A stretch of 26,214 nucleotides of DNA, taken from the NCBI GenBank assembly GCA_002373995.1, contig DFLB01000019.1, forward strand, positions 1-26,214, given 5' to 3'. The position numbers and the translations under genes were made by a program. The DNA is from Bacteroidales bacterium UBA3630 (GTDB lineage: Bacteria > Bacteroidota > Bacteroidia > Bacteroidales > P3). Below, one piece after another: positions 16,198-23,942 of this stretch. The notes under the pieces were generated by a model, which saw only the letters and a list, made by a program, of their open reading frames with translations, had not been told where the DNA came from and did not search any database. Position 1 is the first letter of the stretch; each line of letters begins with the position of its first letter.

Positions 16198-17454
16198 ATG
16201 TATCAGGAACGTTTGAAGATAGACTGGATTACCGTGGCCCTGTGGCTTTTCCTGGCCCTCTTTGGGTGGGTGAATATCTACTCCGCCACCTATAGCGGCG
16301 ACCACACGGCACTCTTCGACTTCTCCACCTTCCACGGCAAACAGCTCATCTGGATTGGTGCCGCGCTGCTGGTGGCGCTGATCGTCCTCTTCACCGAACC
16401 GCGTGTCTTCTCCAACGGCGCCTACCCCATCTATGCACTGGTGCTGCTATTGTTGGTGGCGACGCTATTCCTGGCTGTGACCGTCAACGGCGGTAAGTCG
16501 TGGATCGAGATTGGCGGGTTTCGCTTCCAACCGTCCGAGTTCGCCAAGTTCGCTACTGCCTTGGCTCTGGCTAAGTATATGAGTGCCATTGATGTGGAGT
16601 GGAAACAGACCCGTACCAAGTTGACGGCGGCTGTGCTGGTGCTGCTCCCTGCCGGGCTGGTTTTCCTGCAGCACGACACCGGCTCGGCGCTGGTCTTCTT
16701 GGGCTTTGTGCTGCCGCTGTTTCGCGAGGGACTCTCGGGGGGCATACTGGTCGTGGGGGTGGCTGCGGTGGCGCTGTTCATCTTGGCGCTGTTGGTCAAC
16801 AAGTACATCCTGCTGGGAGCCTTGGTGTTGCTGGTGGCGTTCTATCTCTTTGTCTGGCTCAACAAGCGCACCGGCCGCGACTGGTGGCGTGCGGTGGCGG
16901 TGCTGCTCTGCTGTGCGGCCTTTGTCTTTTCGGTCGACTTTGTCTACAACCATGTCCTCGAAAGCCATCAGCGCGAGCGCATCGAGGTGCTTCTCGGCAA
17001 GAGCGAGGATCTTCAGGGCTCAGGCTATAATGTCCACCAGTCCAAGATAGCCATTGGCAGCGGCGGTTTCTTCGGCAAAGGCTACCTCAAGGGCACCCTC
17101 ACGAAGGCCGACTTTGTGCCCGAGCAGCATACCGACTTCATCTTCTGCACCGTAGGCGAAGAGTGGGGCTGGGTGGGATCCTCGATAGTGGTGGCCCTCT
17201 ATGTCCTGTTGCTGGTGAGGCTCGTCAACATGGCCGAGCGCCAGCGCAGCACCTTCTCGCGCTTCTATGGCTACTGTGTGGCCAGCATTCTCTTCGTGCA
17301 CCTGTTCGTCAATGTCGGCATGGTGCTGGGACTGGTGCCCGTCATCGGCATCCCGCTGCCCTTCTTCAGCTATGGCGGCTCGTCGATGCTGGCGTTCACC
17401 ATCCTCCTTTTCGTATTCATCAGGCTTGATGCCACTAAAAACCAGTTATACTAA
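16198..17454 (+). CDS. rodA: RodA peptidoglycan glycosyltransferase (SEDS family)
   Basis: Polytopic inner-membrane enzyme that polymerises lipid II into glycan strands for cell elongation, in complex with PBP2 encoded immediately upstream. The 418-residue protein shows about ten hydrophobic segments. SEDS signatures present are WIEIGGFRFQPSEFAK near residue 101, the extracellular loop IAIGSGGFFGKGYLKGT, VPEQHTDFIF, EEWGWVGS and the C-terminal GIPLPFFSYGGSSML. Start and stop leave gaps of 3 nt to mrdA and 2 nt to clpX, so the three genes are one transcription unit. The partnership with the adjacent PBP2 makes RodA, not FtsW, the better call. Confidence 0.95.
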   Translation: MYQERLKIDWITVALWLFLALFGWVNIYSATYSGDHTALFDFSTFHGKQLIWIGAALLVALIVLFTEPRVFSNGAYPIYALVLLLLVATLFLAVTVNGGKSWIEIGGFRFQPSEFAKFATALALAKYMSAIDVEWKQTRTKLTAAVLVLLPAGLVFLQHDTGSALVFLGFVLPLFREGLSGGILVVGVAAVALFILALLVNKYILLGALVLLVAFYLFVWLNKRTGRDWWRAVAVLLCCAAFVFSVDFVYNHVLESHQRERIEVLLGKSEDLQGSGYNVHQSKIAIGSGGFFGKGYLKGTLTKADFVPEQHTDFIFCTVGEEWGWVGSSIVVALYVLLLVRLVNMAERQRSTFSRFYGYCVASILFVHLFVNVGMVLGLVPVIGIPLPFFSYGGSSMLAFTILLFVFIRLDATKNQLY

Positions 17455-17456
17455 AC

Positions 17457-18683
17457 ATGGCTAACAACAAGAATCACAATGAAGAACACTGCTCGTTCTG
17501 CGGGCGTCCGGCGTCGCAGGCCGGCATGCTGCTCAGCGGCATGAACGGCTATATCTGTGCCGAATGCTCGCACCAGGCCGAGCATATATTCCGGGAGCAT
17601 GGCGCCGTGCAGTCGGCCAAGTTCGAAATCCAGGCCTCCGACATCCCGACGCCGGCCGCCATCAAGAACTTCCTCGACCTGTACGTCATCGGTCAGGACG
17701 CCGCCAAGCGCATCCTCTCGGTGGCCGTCTACAACCACTACAAGCGCCTGAAATACAACTCGGAGCATGGCGACAAGAACGAGGTCGAAATCGAGAAGTC
17801 GAACATCGTCATGGTCGGCGAGACCGGTACCGGCAAGACCCTCCTGGCCCGCACCATTGCGCGGCTGCTCAAGGTGCCCTTCTGTATCGCCGACGCCACC
17901 ACGCTGACCGAGGCCGGCTATGTGGGCGACGACGTGGAGAACGTCCTCGTGCGGCTGCTGCAAGCCGCCGACTACGACGTGGCAGCCTGCGAGCGCGGCA
18001 TCGTTTTCATCGACGAGATCGACAAGATAGCCCGCAAGAGCGAGAACACCTCCATCACCCGCGACGTCAGCGGCGAAGGCGTGCAGCAGGCCCTGCTGAA
18101 GCTCCTCGAAGGGGCCGAAGTCAATGTGCCGCCCGAGGGTGGCCGCAAGCATCCCGAGCAGAAGCTCATCAAGATCAACACCCGCAACATCCTCTTCATC
18201 TGCGGCGGTGCCTTCGACGGCATAGAGCGTGCCATCGGCGCCCGACTGAACAGCAACGTCATCGGCTTCAAGGGCGACGAAACCCGCCAGACCCTCGACC
18301 GAGACAACATGCTGCAATATGTGCAGCCCATGGACCTCAAGAAGTTCGGCCTCATCCCCGAGCTCGTCGGCCGCTTCCCGGTGCTTACCTACCTCCAGCC
18401 CCTCGACCGCGAGGCCCTGCGGCGCATCCTCACCGAGCCTAAGAACGCCCTCGTCAAGCAGTACCAGGAGCTCTTCCTGATGGACGGCGTCAAGCTCGAC
18501 ATCGAACCCGCGGTGCTCGACCTTGTCGTCGACCGCGCCGTCGAGTACCACCTCGGCGCCCGCGGCCTGCGCTCCATCATGGAAGGCATCATGACCGACC
18601 TCATGTTCGACCTCCCCACGCTCCCCAAAGACCGCCCCTTCGTCCTCACGCGGAGCCTCGCCGAGGAAAAGATACGTCTCTGA
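17457..18683 (+). CDS. clpX: ClpX, AAA+ unfoldase subunit of the ClpXP protease
   Basis: Hexameric ATPase that recognises, unfolds and threads proteins into ClpP. In the 408-residue protein the N-terminal zinc-binding domain has Cys12, Cys15, Cys34 and Cys37. The AAA+ core shows Walker A GETGTGKT (residue 121 on), pore loop region GYVGDDVENVL, Walker B IVFIDEID (182-189) and the C-terminal GARGLRSIMEGIM. The clpP-contact IGF-type loop corresponds to the segment IGARLNSNVIGF, with a conservative form. It follows rodA by 2 nt; clpP is not in the window, so the pairing with wall-elongation genes is unusual. A long hairpin lies 31 nt after the stop. Family assignment is firm. Confidence 0.96.
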   Translation: MANNKNHNEEHCSFCGRPASQAGMLLSGMNGYICAECSHQAEHIFREHGAVQSAKFEIQASDIPTPAAIKNFLDLYVIGQDAAKRILSVAVYNHYKRLKYNSEHGDKNEVEIEKSNIVMVGETGTGKTLLARTIARLLKVPFCIADATTLTEAGYVGDDVENVLVRLLQAADYDVAACERGIVFIDEIDKIARKSENTSITRDVSGEGVQQALLKLLEGAEVNVPPEGGRKHPEQKLIKINTRNILFICGGAFDGIERAIGARLNSNVIGFKGDETRQTLDRDNMLQYVQPMDLKKFGLIPELVGRFPVLTYLQPLDREALRRILTEPKNALVKQYQELFLMDGVKLDIEPAVLDLVVDRAVEYHLGARGLRSIMEGIMTDLMFDLPTLPKDRPFVLTRSLAEEKIRL

Positions 18684-18714
18684 CAGGGGTCGTTGATCCA
18701 TCGTGTGCGATATA

Positions 18715-18748
18715 GGTGGCCGGCCCGCCGTCAGGCGGGCCGGCCACC
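18715..18748 (+). terminator. GC-rich 15-bp hairpin after clpX, no T-run
   Basis: A perfect 15-bp stem (18715-18729 with 18734-18748) closes a GTCA tetraloop. It is positioned as a terminator for mrdA-rodA-clpX, but the following bases are ACCGTCCTCC, without a U-tract. It may end transcription with Rho, protect the 3' end from exonucleases, or be a REP-like palindrome. Bases 18749-18900 show nothing recognisable. Confidence 0.55.
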
Positions 18749-18900
18749 ACCGTCCTCCCCACGCCACCGTTTCCCCATCCCTCGGTATCTGCCAATGTAC
18801 ATAACATACCGCCATTGGTATTTTGTAACATATTGACAATCAGTACTGTAAGTACGTAGCGCGTGTGTCTTGCTTTGATTTCCAGCGCATTGTAAGCTCT

Positions 18901-18976
18901 CCCTCCGGTGATGGTCCGGTGGTGGTCCGATGGTGGTCCGGAGCTGGTCCGACAAAAGTCGGACCAGCTCCGGACC
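18901..18976. repeat. 11-bp TGGTCCG array (copy C) ending in a 19-bp perfect hairpin
   Basis: Four 11-bp units begin at 18912, 18923, 18934 and 18945, preceded by a degenerate unit at 18901. The last two units form the left arm (18935-18953) of a perfect 19-bp inverted repeat whose right arm is 18958-18976, with loop AAAA. No T-run follows. The same unit is arrayed at 2009-2063 and 14157-14211. The remaining 18977-19090 holds no gene. Confidence 0.9.
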
Positions 18977-19091
18977 GCACCCGCATCAAATCCGGCTGTC
19001 AAAATGAAGCATCGTGCACGATGTTGTTTCTGAAATTCCGGCATTTGCAGTCACCGGCCTGCAGTTTTCCGCATACGAAATCGACTTTTTT

Positions 19092-19122
19092 TTTGCCAGT
19101 TGGGGAAAAAGTTGTATTTTAG
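19092..19122 (+). promoter_or_regulatory. Promoter of the PorE-like gene
   Basis: TTTG at 19092-19095, a 19-nt spacer and TATTTTAG at 19115-19122 followed by CA. The -7 element differs from TAnnTTTG at one base. The surrounding TTTTGCC...GGAAAAAGTTGTA context resembles the promoters at 2147 and 24225. The leader to ATG 19215 is about 85 nt. Confidence 0.65.
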
Positions 19123-19214
19123 CATTTTGAATTAGCACGTTGAAATGAGTCTAAGACTCTTTCAATGAGTTGATTGTGGTATTGATACAGGTTTGACAAA
19201 ATAGAAATATATAT

Positions 19215-21962
19215 ATGAAAACACTCAGAAAAGGCCTTGTACTGCTCGCCGCCACCCTGTTTGTGGCCACTTCCGCTTTCGCTCAAAAGAGCGTGGCGCA
19301 GAAGGCCGACAACCTCTTCGACCAGAACCGCTTTGTGGAAGCCTTGGAACAATACAGCAAGGCCTACGAGAAAATCAAGTCAAACAAGGCCGAGAAAGAC
19401 CGCGTATACTTCCAAATGGCCGAGTGCTACCGCATGATGTACGACTACCCGCACGCCGAGCGCATCTATAAGCGCCTGGCTGCCGACGGCTATGCTCAGC
19501 AGGAACGCAAGTTGTATTTCAACCTTGCCGAGATGTGCCGCTTCGAGGAGAAGTTCGACGAGGCCGACGAGTACTACGAGAAATACCTCGAGATGGAGCC
19601 TACGGACAGTTACGCCGCCAAGCGCAAGCAGTCGCTCATCTATGCCAACCAGCTCTCCATCAACCGCACACGCCACGAAATCAGCAAGATGACCGACTGG
19701 AGCTCGGACTTCAACGACTGGGCGCCGCGGTTTATCGGCGACGACACTACGAAGCTGATCTTCACCTCATCGCGTTTCCCCGAGGGCGAAAGCGTGGGTG
19801 CCGACCCGTGGACCAACCAGGCCTTCTCGGATCTCTACCAAGTGTTCCAGGACCGCAACGGCAACTGGGTGTCGACACCGGAGCCGTTCGACAATACAGG
19901 CAAGATCAACACGGCCGTCAACGAAGGCGAGCCGTCGTTCACGCCTGACGGCAACACCATCTTCTTCTCGCGCTGCGATGTGCGTGCCAAGGAGACCCTC
20001 GGTTGCCGCATCTACACCGCGCAGCGTGCCGTGGCCACGCCCGACAAGAAGAAAAAGAAGAAGACCCCCGCCCAGACATCATCCACCAAGAAGAAGACCA
20101 CCAAGCAGAGCAAGGGTGGCAAGGATGCAGACAGCGCGTCCGACGAGGGTGCCGCCAAAGAGGAAGTGCCGGCAGGCCAGTGGAGCGAGCCGGTGCTGGT
20201 GATGCTGGGCGACACAGCTTTCAACTACCTCTATCCCGCCATCAGCAGTGATGGACTGACGCTCTACTTCACCTCCGACATGCCGGGCGGTTTCGGCGGC
20301 TACGACCTCTGGCGTGCCACGCGCAAGAGTACGGCTGACGACTTTGGCCGTCCCGTCAACCTGACCTCTATCATCAACACGCCGGGCCGCGAGGTGATGC
20401 CCGTGCTGCGCAACGACTCGCTGCTTTATTTCTCGTCCGACGGTCATCCCGGTATCGGCGGACAGGACCTCTTCTCGGCACGCCTCAACCCCAACGGCAA
20501 ATGGTCGACACCGACGAACATGGGTGTCCCCATCAACTCGTCCTATGACGAGATGTCCATCGTCTTCTATCCTGACCCTGAGACCTCCAGCGTCGTGGAG
20601 CGCGGATACTTCTCGTCGAACCGCCCCTTCGCCGACCCCTTGAACCGTCATCTGGCCAACCAGAGCAAAGACAAGACGCCGCCCATCAACGACGACATCT
20701 TCTACTTCGAACTGCCTGGCCTCAACTATAGCATCGAGGGCATCGTGCGCGACGAGAAATCGATGCAGCTCATGCAGGATGTGCGCATCAAGCTGGTGGG
20801 ATCGGACGGTCGTGAGTTTGAGACGCGCACCGACAAGCGCGGCCACTACAAGTTCGACAGCACGATGGTGCGTCGCGACGTGGTGTACAAGATGTACCTC
20901 TCGAAGAAGAACTACTACAGCATTGAGGGCTCGGAGAGCACCCGCGGATACAATACCAACAAGTACATCAAGCACGACTTCCGCATGGAGCCCGTGCCCC
21001 GCACTCCGGTGGTGCTGCCGGAGATACGTTTCGACTTGGCGCGTACCGAGCTCAAGGGCGAGTTTATGGACTCGCTGATGGATCTCTACATCATCATGGA
21101 GAACAACCCCGGACTGGTGGTGGAGATACGTTCGCATACTGACTGTCAGCCCTATGTGGGTCTGACCAACGACACGCTGTCGCAGCGCCGCGCCCAGACG
21201 GTGGTGGACTATCTGGTCAACCGCGGTATCGAACGCGAGCGCCTGGTGGCCAAGGGCTATTCGGACCGCGTGCCGCGCGTGCTCGACCAAGATGTCACGG
21301 TCATGTATAACGGCAAGCCGTACAGCTTCCTGGCAGGCACGGTGATGGAGTGCGACTACATTGCCTCGCTCAGTGGCGACCGTCAGCAGGCGGCCCACTC
21401 GCTCAACCGCCGCATCGAGTTCCTCGTGCTGCGCGACGACTATGTCTCGCGTCGCGAGATTGAAGGCATCGCCGCCTCGCAGACCGACGGCAAGGTGGTG
21501 AACCTGGTGGACGAGGGCATGGAAGACCTCGACCGCGTGCACGCCCCCGCCATCATACACGACGAGAGCGTCGTGCCGGTGACGATGATCAACGCCACCC
21601 GTGGCGAAATCAGCTGCATAATCAACAGCGCCCAGCAGGTGCCCATGCTCATCGACGAACGTTACCTGGAGCCGGTGGCTATCTCGTGGGAGGAGGCTAT
21701 GAACCTGCTCTATCAGCAGCGCATCACCAAAGAGGACTTTCCGTTGCGCGACGAGAGTTTCGACCCCGAGGGCAATATCCTTGACCACGCCACAATCGTC
21801 TTCAAGGAGATGCAGATTGGCGAACAGCGCCGGCAGAACGTCGAGGCGGTGGTGATCAAGGGCATTGACTACAAGTTTATCATCAACCGTACCGGCCTGC
21901 AACAGTTTGGCGACTACGAGTTCGACAAGCAGCGCGCCAAGTTGATATTCTTTGATGAGTAA
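19215..21962 (+). CDS. PorE-like TPR / beta-propeller / OmpA-family protein with C-terminal pseudo-retropepsin domain
   Basis: A 915-residue envelope protein. Order of parts: signal peptide 1-23 (cleavage after AFA); TPR repeats about 24-155 with paired helices (ADNLFDQNRFVEALEQYSKAY, YYEKYLEMEP); PD40-type beta-propeller about 165-500 (repeated FTPDGNTIFFSR, ISSDGLTLYFTSD, YFSSDGHPGIGGQDLF); a carboxypeptidase-regulatory-like beta domain about 510-600; an OmpA peptidoglycan-binding domain about 603-740 with Asp643 (HTD) and Arg659 (LSQRRA). The first four parts are the PorE architecture of the P. gingivalis T9SS. A Lys/Ser-rich linker at about 276-320 interrupts the propeller. Residues about 790-915 are extra and resemble a retropepsin domain with DER (814-816) replacing DTG. 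It overlaps miaA by 8 nt. Being longer than PorE as I remember it (about 670 residues), it may be a paralogue. Confidence 0.82.
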   Translation: MKTLRKGLVLLAATLFVATSAFAQKSVAQKADNLFDQNRFVEALEQYSKAYEKIKSNKAEKDRVYFQMAECYRMMYDYPHAERIYKRLAADGYAQQERKLYFNLAEMCRFEEKFDEADEYYEKYLEMEPTDSYAAKRKQSLIYANQLSINRTRHEISKMTDWSSDFNDWAPRFIGDDTTKLIFTSSRFPEGESVGADPWTNQAFSDLYQVFQDRNGNWVSTPEPFDNTGKINTAVNEGEPSFTPDGNTIFFSRCDVRAKETLGCRIYTAQRAVATPDKKKKKKTPAQTSSTKKKTTKQSKGGKDADSASDEGAAKEEVPAGQWSEPVLVMLGDTAFNYLYPAISSDGLTLYFTSDMPGGFGGYDLWRATRKSTADDFGRPVNLTSIINTPGREVMPVLRNDSLLYFSSDGHPGIGGQDLFSARLNPNGKWSTPTNMGVPINSSYDEMSIVFYPDPETSSVVERGYFSSNRPFADPLNRHLANQSKDKTPPINDDIFYFELPGLNYSIEGIVRDEKSMQLMQDVRIKLVGSDGREFETRTDKRGHYKFDSTMVRRDVVYKMYLSKKNYYSIEGSESTRGYNTNKYIKHDFRMEPVPRTPVVLPEIRFDLARTELKGEFMDSLMDLYIIMENNPGLVVEIRSHTDCQPYVGLTNDTLSQRRAQTVVDYLVNRGIERERLVAKGYSDRVPRVLDQDVTVMYNGKPYSFLAGTVMECDYIASLSGDRQQAAHSLNRRIEFLVLRDDYVSRREIEGIAASQTDGKVVNLVDEGMEDLDRVHAPAIIHDESVVPVTMINATRGEISCIINSAQQVPMLIDERYLEPVAISWEEAMNLLYQQRITKEDFPLRDESFDPEGNILDHATIVFKEMQIGEQRRQNVEAVVIKGIDYKFIINRTGLQQFGDYEFDKQRAKLIFFDE

Positions 21963-22863
21963 TACGCTCATCACCATCCTTGGCCCCACGGCTACCGGTA
22001 AGACCGCCTTGGCTGCAGAGGTGGCCTACCGGATTGGGGGTGAGGTTATTAGTGCCGACTCGCGGCAGGTGTTCCGCGGCATGGATGTCGGCACCGGCAA
22101 GGATTTGGCCGACTATGACATCCACGGCACGCACATCCCTTACCACCTCATCGACATCTGTTCGCCACGCGAGGAGTATTCGGCCTATCGCTTTGTGAAC
22201 GACTTCAAGCAGGCCTACCTGGATATCACTGCTCGTGGCCGAGTGCCTATACTCTGCGGAGGAACAGGACTTTATGTGGATGCCGTTGTGCGTGGATACC
22301 GCCTCAGCGATGCGCCCGTGGATCCGCTCTACCGCGCCACGCTCGAGTCCAGCAGCGACGAGGAACTCACGGCGCGCTTGGCTTCCTATGGACCCCTGCA
22401 TAACCATACCGACACCGAGACCCGCGAGCGGCTGGTGCGGGCGTTGGAAATTCAGGAGTACGCCCTTGCGCACCCCGACAGCTATACACGGCTGCCCGAC
22501 ATGCAGCACCGTGTTTTCGGTATATGGCTTGAGAGACAGGTGATTATCGAGAGAATCGAACGCCGGTTAAGGGCCCGTCTGGACGAGGGAATGACCGACG
22601 AGGTGCAACGGTTGCTCGATGAGGGGGTTCCTGCCGAACGCCTGATGCGCTTCGGCCTCGAATACCGCCACGTGACGCGCTTCCTGCTGGGGCAATGCAC
22701 TGAGGATGAGATGTTCCGTGACCTCTTTACCGACATACGCCGCTTCGCCAAGCGGCAGATGACCTGGTTCCGCCGCATGGAGCGCAACGGGGTGGCCATC
22801 CATTGGCTCGACGGCACCCTCCCCACCGCCGCCCGCGCCGACCAACTGCAGAAAGCCCTATAA
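21955..22863 (+). CDS. miaA: tRNA dimethylallyltransferase
   Basis: Transfers a dimethylallyl group to N6 of adenosine 37 in tRNAs reading UNN codons, the first step towards ms2i6A. The 302-residue protein has the P-loop GPTATGKT at residues 10-17, ISADSRQVFRGMDVGTGKD, the YHLIDICSPREEYSAYRF segment and GGTGLYVDAVVRGY. Its C-terminal half includes FGLEYRHVTRFLLG and RQMTWFRR. ATG at 21955 (MSNTLITILG) is chosen; a TTG codon one triplet earlier would add a single residue. It overlaps the end of the PorE-like gene by 8 nt, so expression is likely coupled. It is the last GC-rich gene before the AT-rich island. Confidence 0.94.
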   Translation: MSNTLITILGPTATGKTALAAEVAYRIGGEVISADSRQVFRGMDVGTGKDLADYDIHGTHIPYHLIDICSPREEYSAYRFVNDFKQAYLDITARGRVPILCGGTGLYVDAVVRGYRLSDAPVDPLYRATLESSSDEELTARLASYGPLHNHTDTETRERLVRALEIQEYALAHPDSYTRLPDMQHRVFGIWLERQVIIERIERRLRARLDEGMTDEVQRLLDEGVPAERLMRFGLEYRHVTRFLLGQCTEDEMFRDLFTDIRRFAKRQMTWFRRMERNGVAIHWLDGTLPTAARADQLQKAL

Positions 22864-22934
22864 TAAATAATGTATAACCCTCTAAAGGTTTAATTATTTA
22901 TTTATTTTTAAATCTTAAAGGGGAAGAAAATCTG

Positions 22935-22942
22935 TAATTTTG
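22935..22942 (+). promoter_or_regulatory. Promoter -7 element of the AT-rich island
   Basis: TAATTTTG followed by CA fits TAnnTTTG; the -33 region (around 22912-22918) is weak. The bases from here to about 22968 align with those at the rplM promoter (24247-24280) at about 27 of 34 positions. The transcript would have a leader of about 140 nt before ATG 23091, including a 7-bp hairpin GCATTCA/TGAATGC (22986-22992, 23005-23011). The stretch 22864-22934 is AT-rich without a clear terminator. Confidence 0.55.
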
Positions 22943-23090
22943 CATTGTCCAAGAATGTGGAGATTGTCCTGGTGTATACAGCAGGGCATTCAAGGGTTGA
23001 AACGTGAATGCATATAACACTCGGTGGAGGAACTGGTGGATGGATCGCAATGCAAAGTATAAGCATGTTAATAATTTAAATGGAAAACAG

Positions 23091-23942
23091 ATGAAAAATA
23101 AAGAATTTATTCCCTTTGTTGTAGGCATAATAATGCTTGCATCTTGCAGTAAAATGGTTGAAACAGAGTCATCTTTTCCGCAGAACGTGAAACGCAATCC
23201 GAATACTGATTACGGGGCGTTGCATAATAATATGATTTCAAATGTGGAGAAGCAGTACGACACAACAATTCTATTTTGTTCAGTAATTGATGTGATAAAT
23301 TATGTTGATAGTATAAACCAAGACTATATACAGAAAACTGATTTGCCAGAATCTCTAAAAAAAGTGTTGGCAGCAGCAATACAAAGCAATAGAGAGAGTA
23401 TGTCGTATGCGGATTTTTATGATTCAATTTTTACAGGAAAACACTCAATCTTTAATTCAAATAGTATTCTGATGGATCATAAATTGATTAATCAGACAGA
23501 ATATGAGCAACTGAGTGCAATAGCTCGCCTGATGTATAATACAAGTATAGGGAACATATCGAATAGGGAGTCGTTAAATGAACTTGGCGCTACTCTCTGT
23601 GATGCTGATACAACATTACATACGAAAGTCGGCGAAGTTGTTTTCTCGATAATACAGTATTCGAATGATTATTGGACTGCTGCTGGAGAAGAACCGAATA
23701 TGCCGTATGAGTATGCTTTGCCACCTCAGGTTTATGTTGATGCTGCTGGTGCTGTGGTTGGAGGTGCTATGGCAGCGGGTATAGAGTATGCTCTGCACGG
23801 AACCGTATCTACGGAAACGGTCGTTGTTGGTGCGGTAGCAAATGCGATTGATGCCTCGACGGGCATGACAACGGCGGTGGCAAAAGGTGCAGTGAAAGCT
23901 GCAAAAATTGCAGGGAAATTTATAAAGAAACTAATCAAATGA
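23091..23942 (+). CDS. Unrecognised lipoprotein with glycine/alanine-rich amphipathic C-terminus
   Basis: A 283-residue protein I do not recognise. MKNKEFIPFVVGIIMLASC gives a lipobox LASC, so it is probably a lipoprotein. ATG 23091 is chosen over 23004 because it supplies this signal. Residues 20-215 look alpha-helical and acidic, without known motifs. Residues 217-283 differ sharply: DAAGAVVGGAMAAGIEYAL and a second hydrophobic Gly/Ala stretch (VVVGAVANAIDASTGMTT), ending in a lysine-rich amphipathic tail (KGAVKAAKIAGKFIKKLIK). Spaced small residues resemble glycine-zipper membrane-inserting or bacteriocin-like segments. Codon use is AT-rich, with many AGA, TTA and ATA codons, unlike all neighbours, which suggests recent acquisition. 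It overlaps the next gene by ATGA. A toxin or pore-forming role is a guess only. Confidence 0.7.
   Translation: MKNKEFIPFVVGIIMLASCSKMVETESSFPQNVKRNPNTDYGALHNNMISNVEKQYDTTILFCSVIDVINYVDSINQDYIQKTDLPESLKKVLAAAIQSNRESMSYADFYDSIFTGKHSIFNSNSILMDHKLINQTEYEQLSAIARLMYNTSIGNISNRESLNELGATLCDADTTLHTKVGEVVFSIIQYSNDYWTAAGEEPNMPYEYALPPQVYVDAAGAVVGGAMAAGIEYALHGTVSTETVVVGAVANAIDASTGMTTAVAKGAVKAAKIAGKFIKKLIK

Noticed and set aside
14329..16335. 668-codon open frame on the minus strand opposite mrdA
   Set aside because: mrdA has all PBP2 motifs in the plus frame. The reverse frame is open because GC-rich codons rarely give stops on that strand, and its translation shows no family signature.
17451..18839. 462-codon minus-strand open frame opposite clpX
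   Set aside because: Antisense shadow of a strongly conserved gene; no recognisable domain.
23004..23090. Upstream start (23004) for the island lipoprotein
   Set aside because: It would put a polar 29-residue stretch before the signal peptide and bury the lipobox; ATG 23091 is the natural start.
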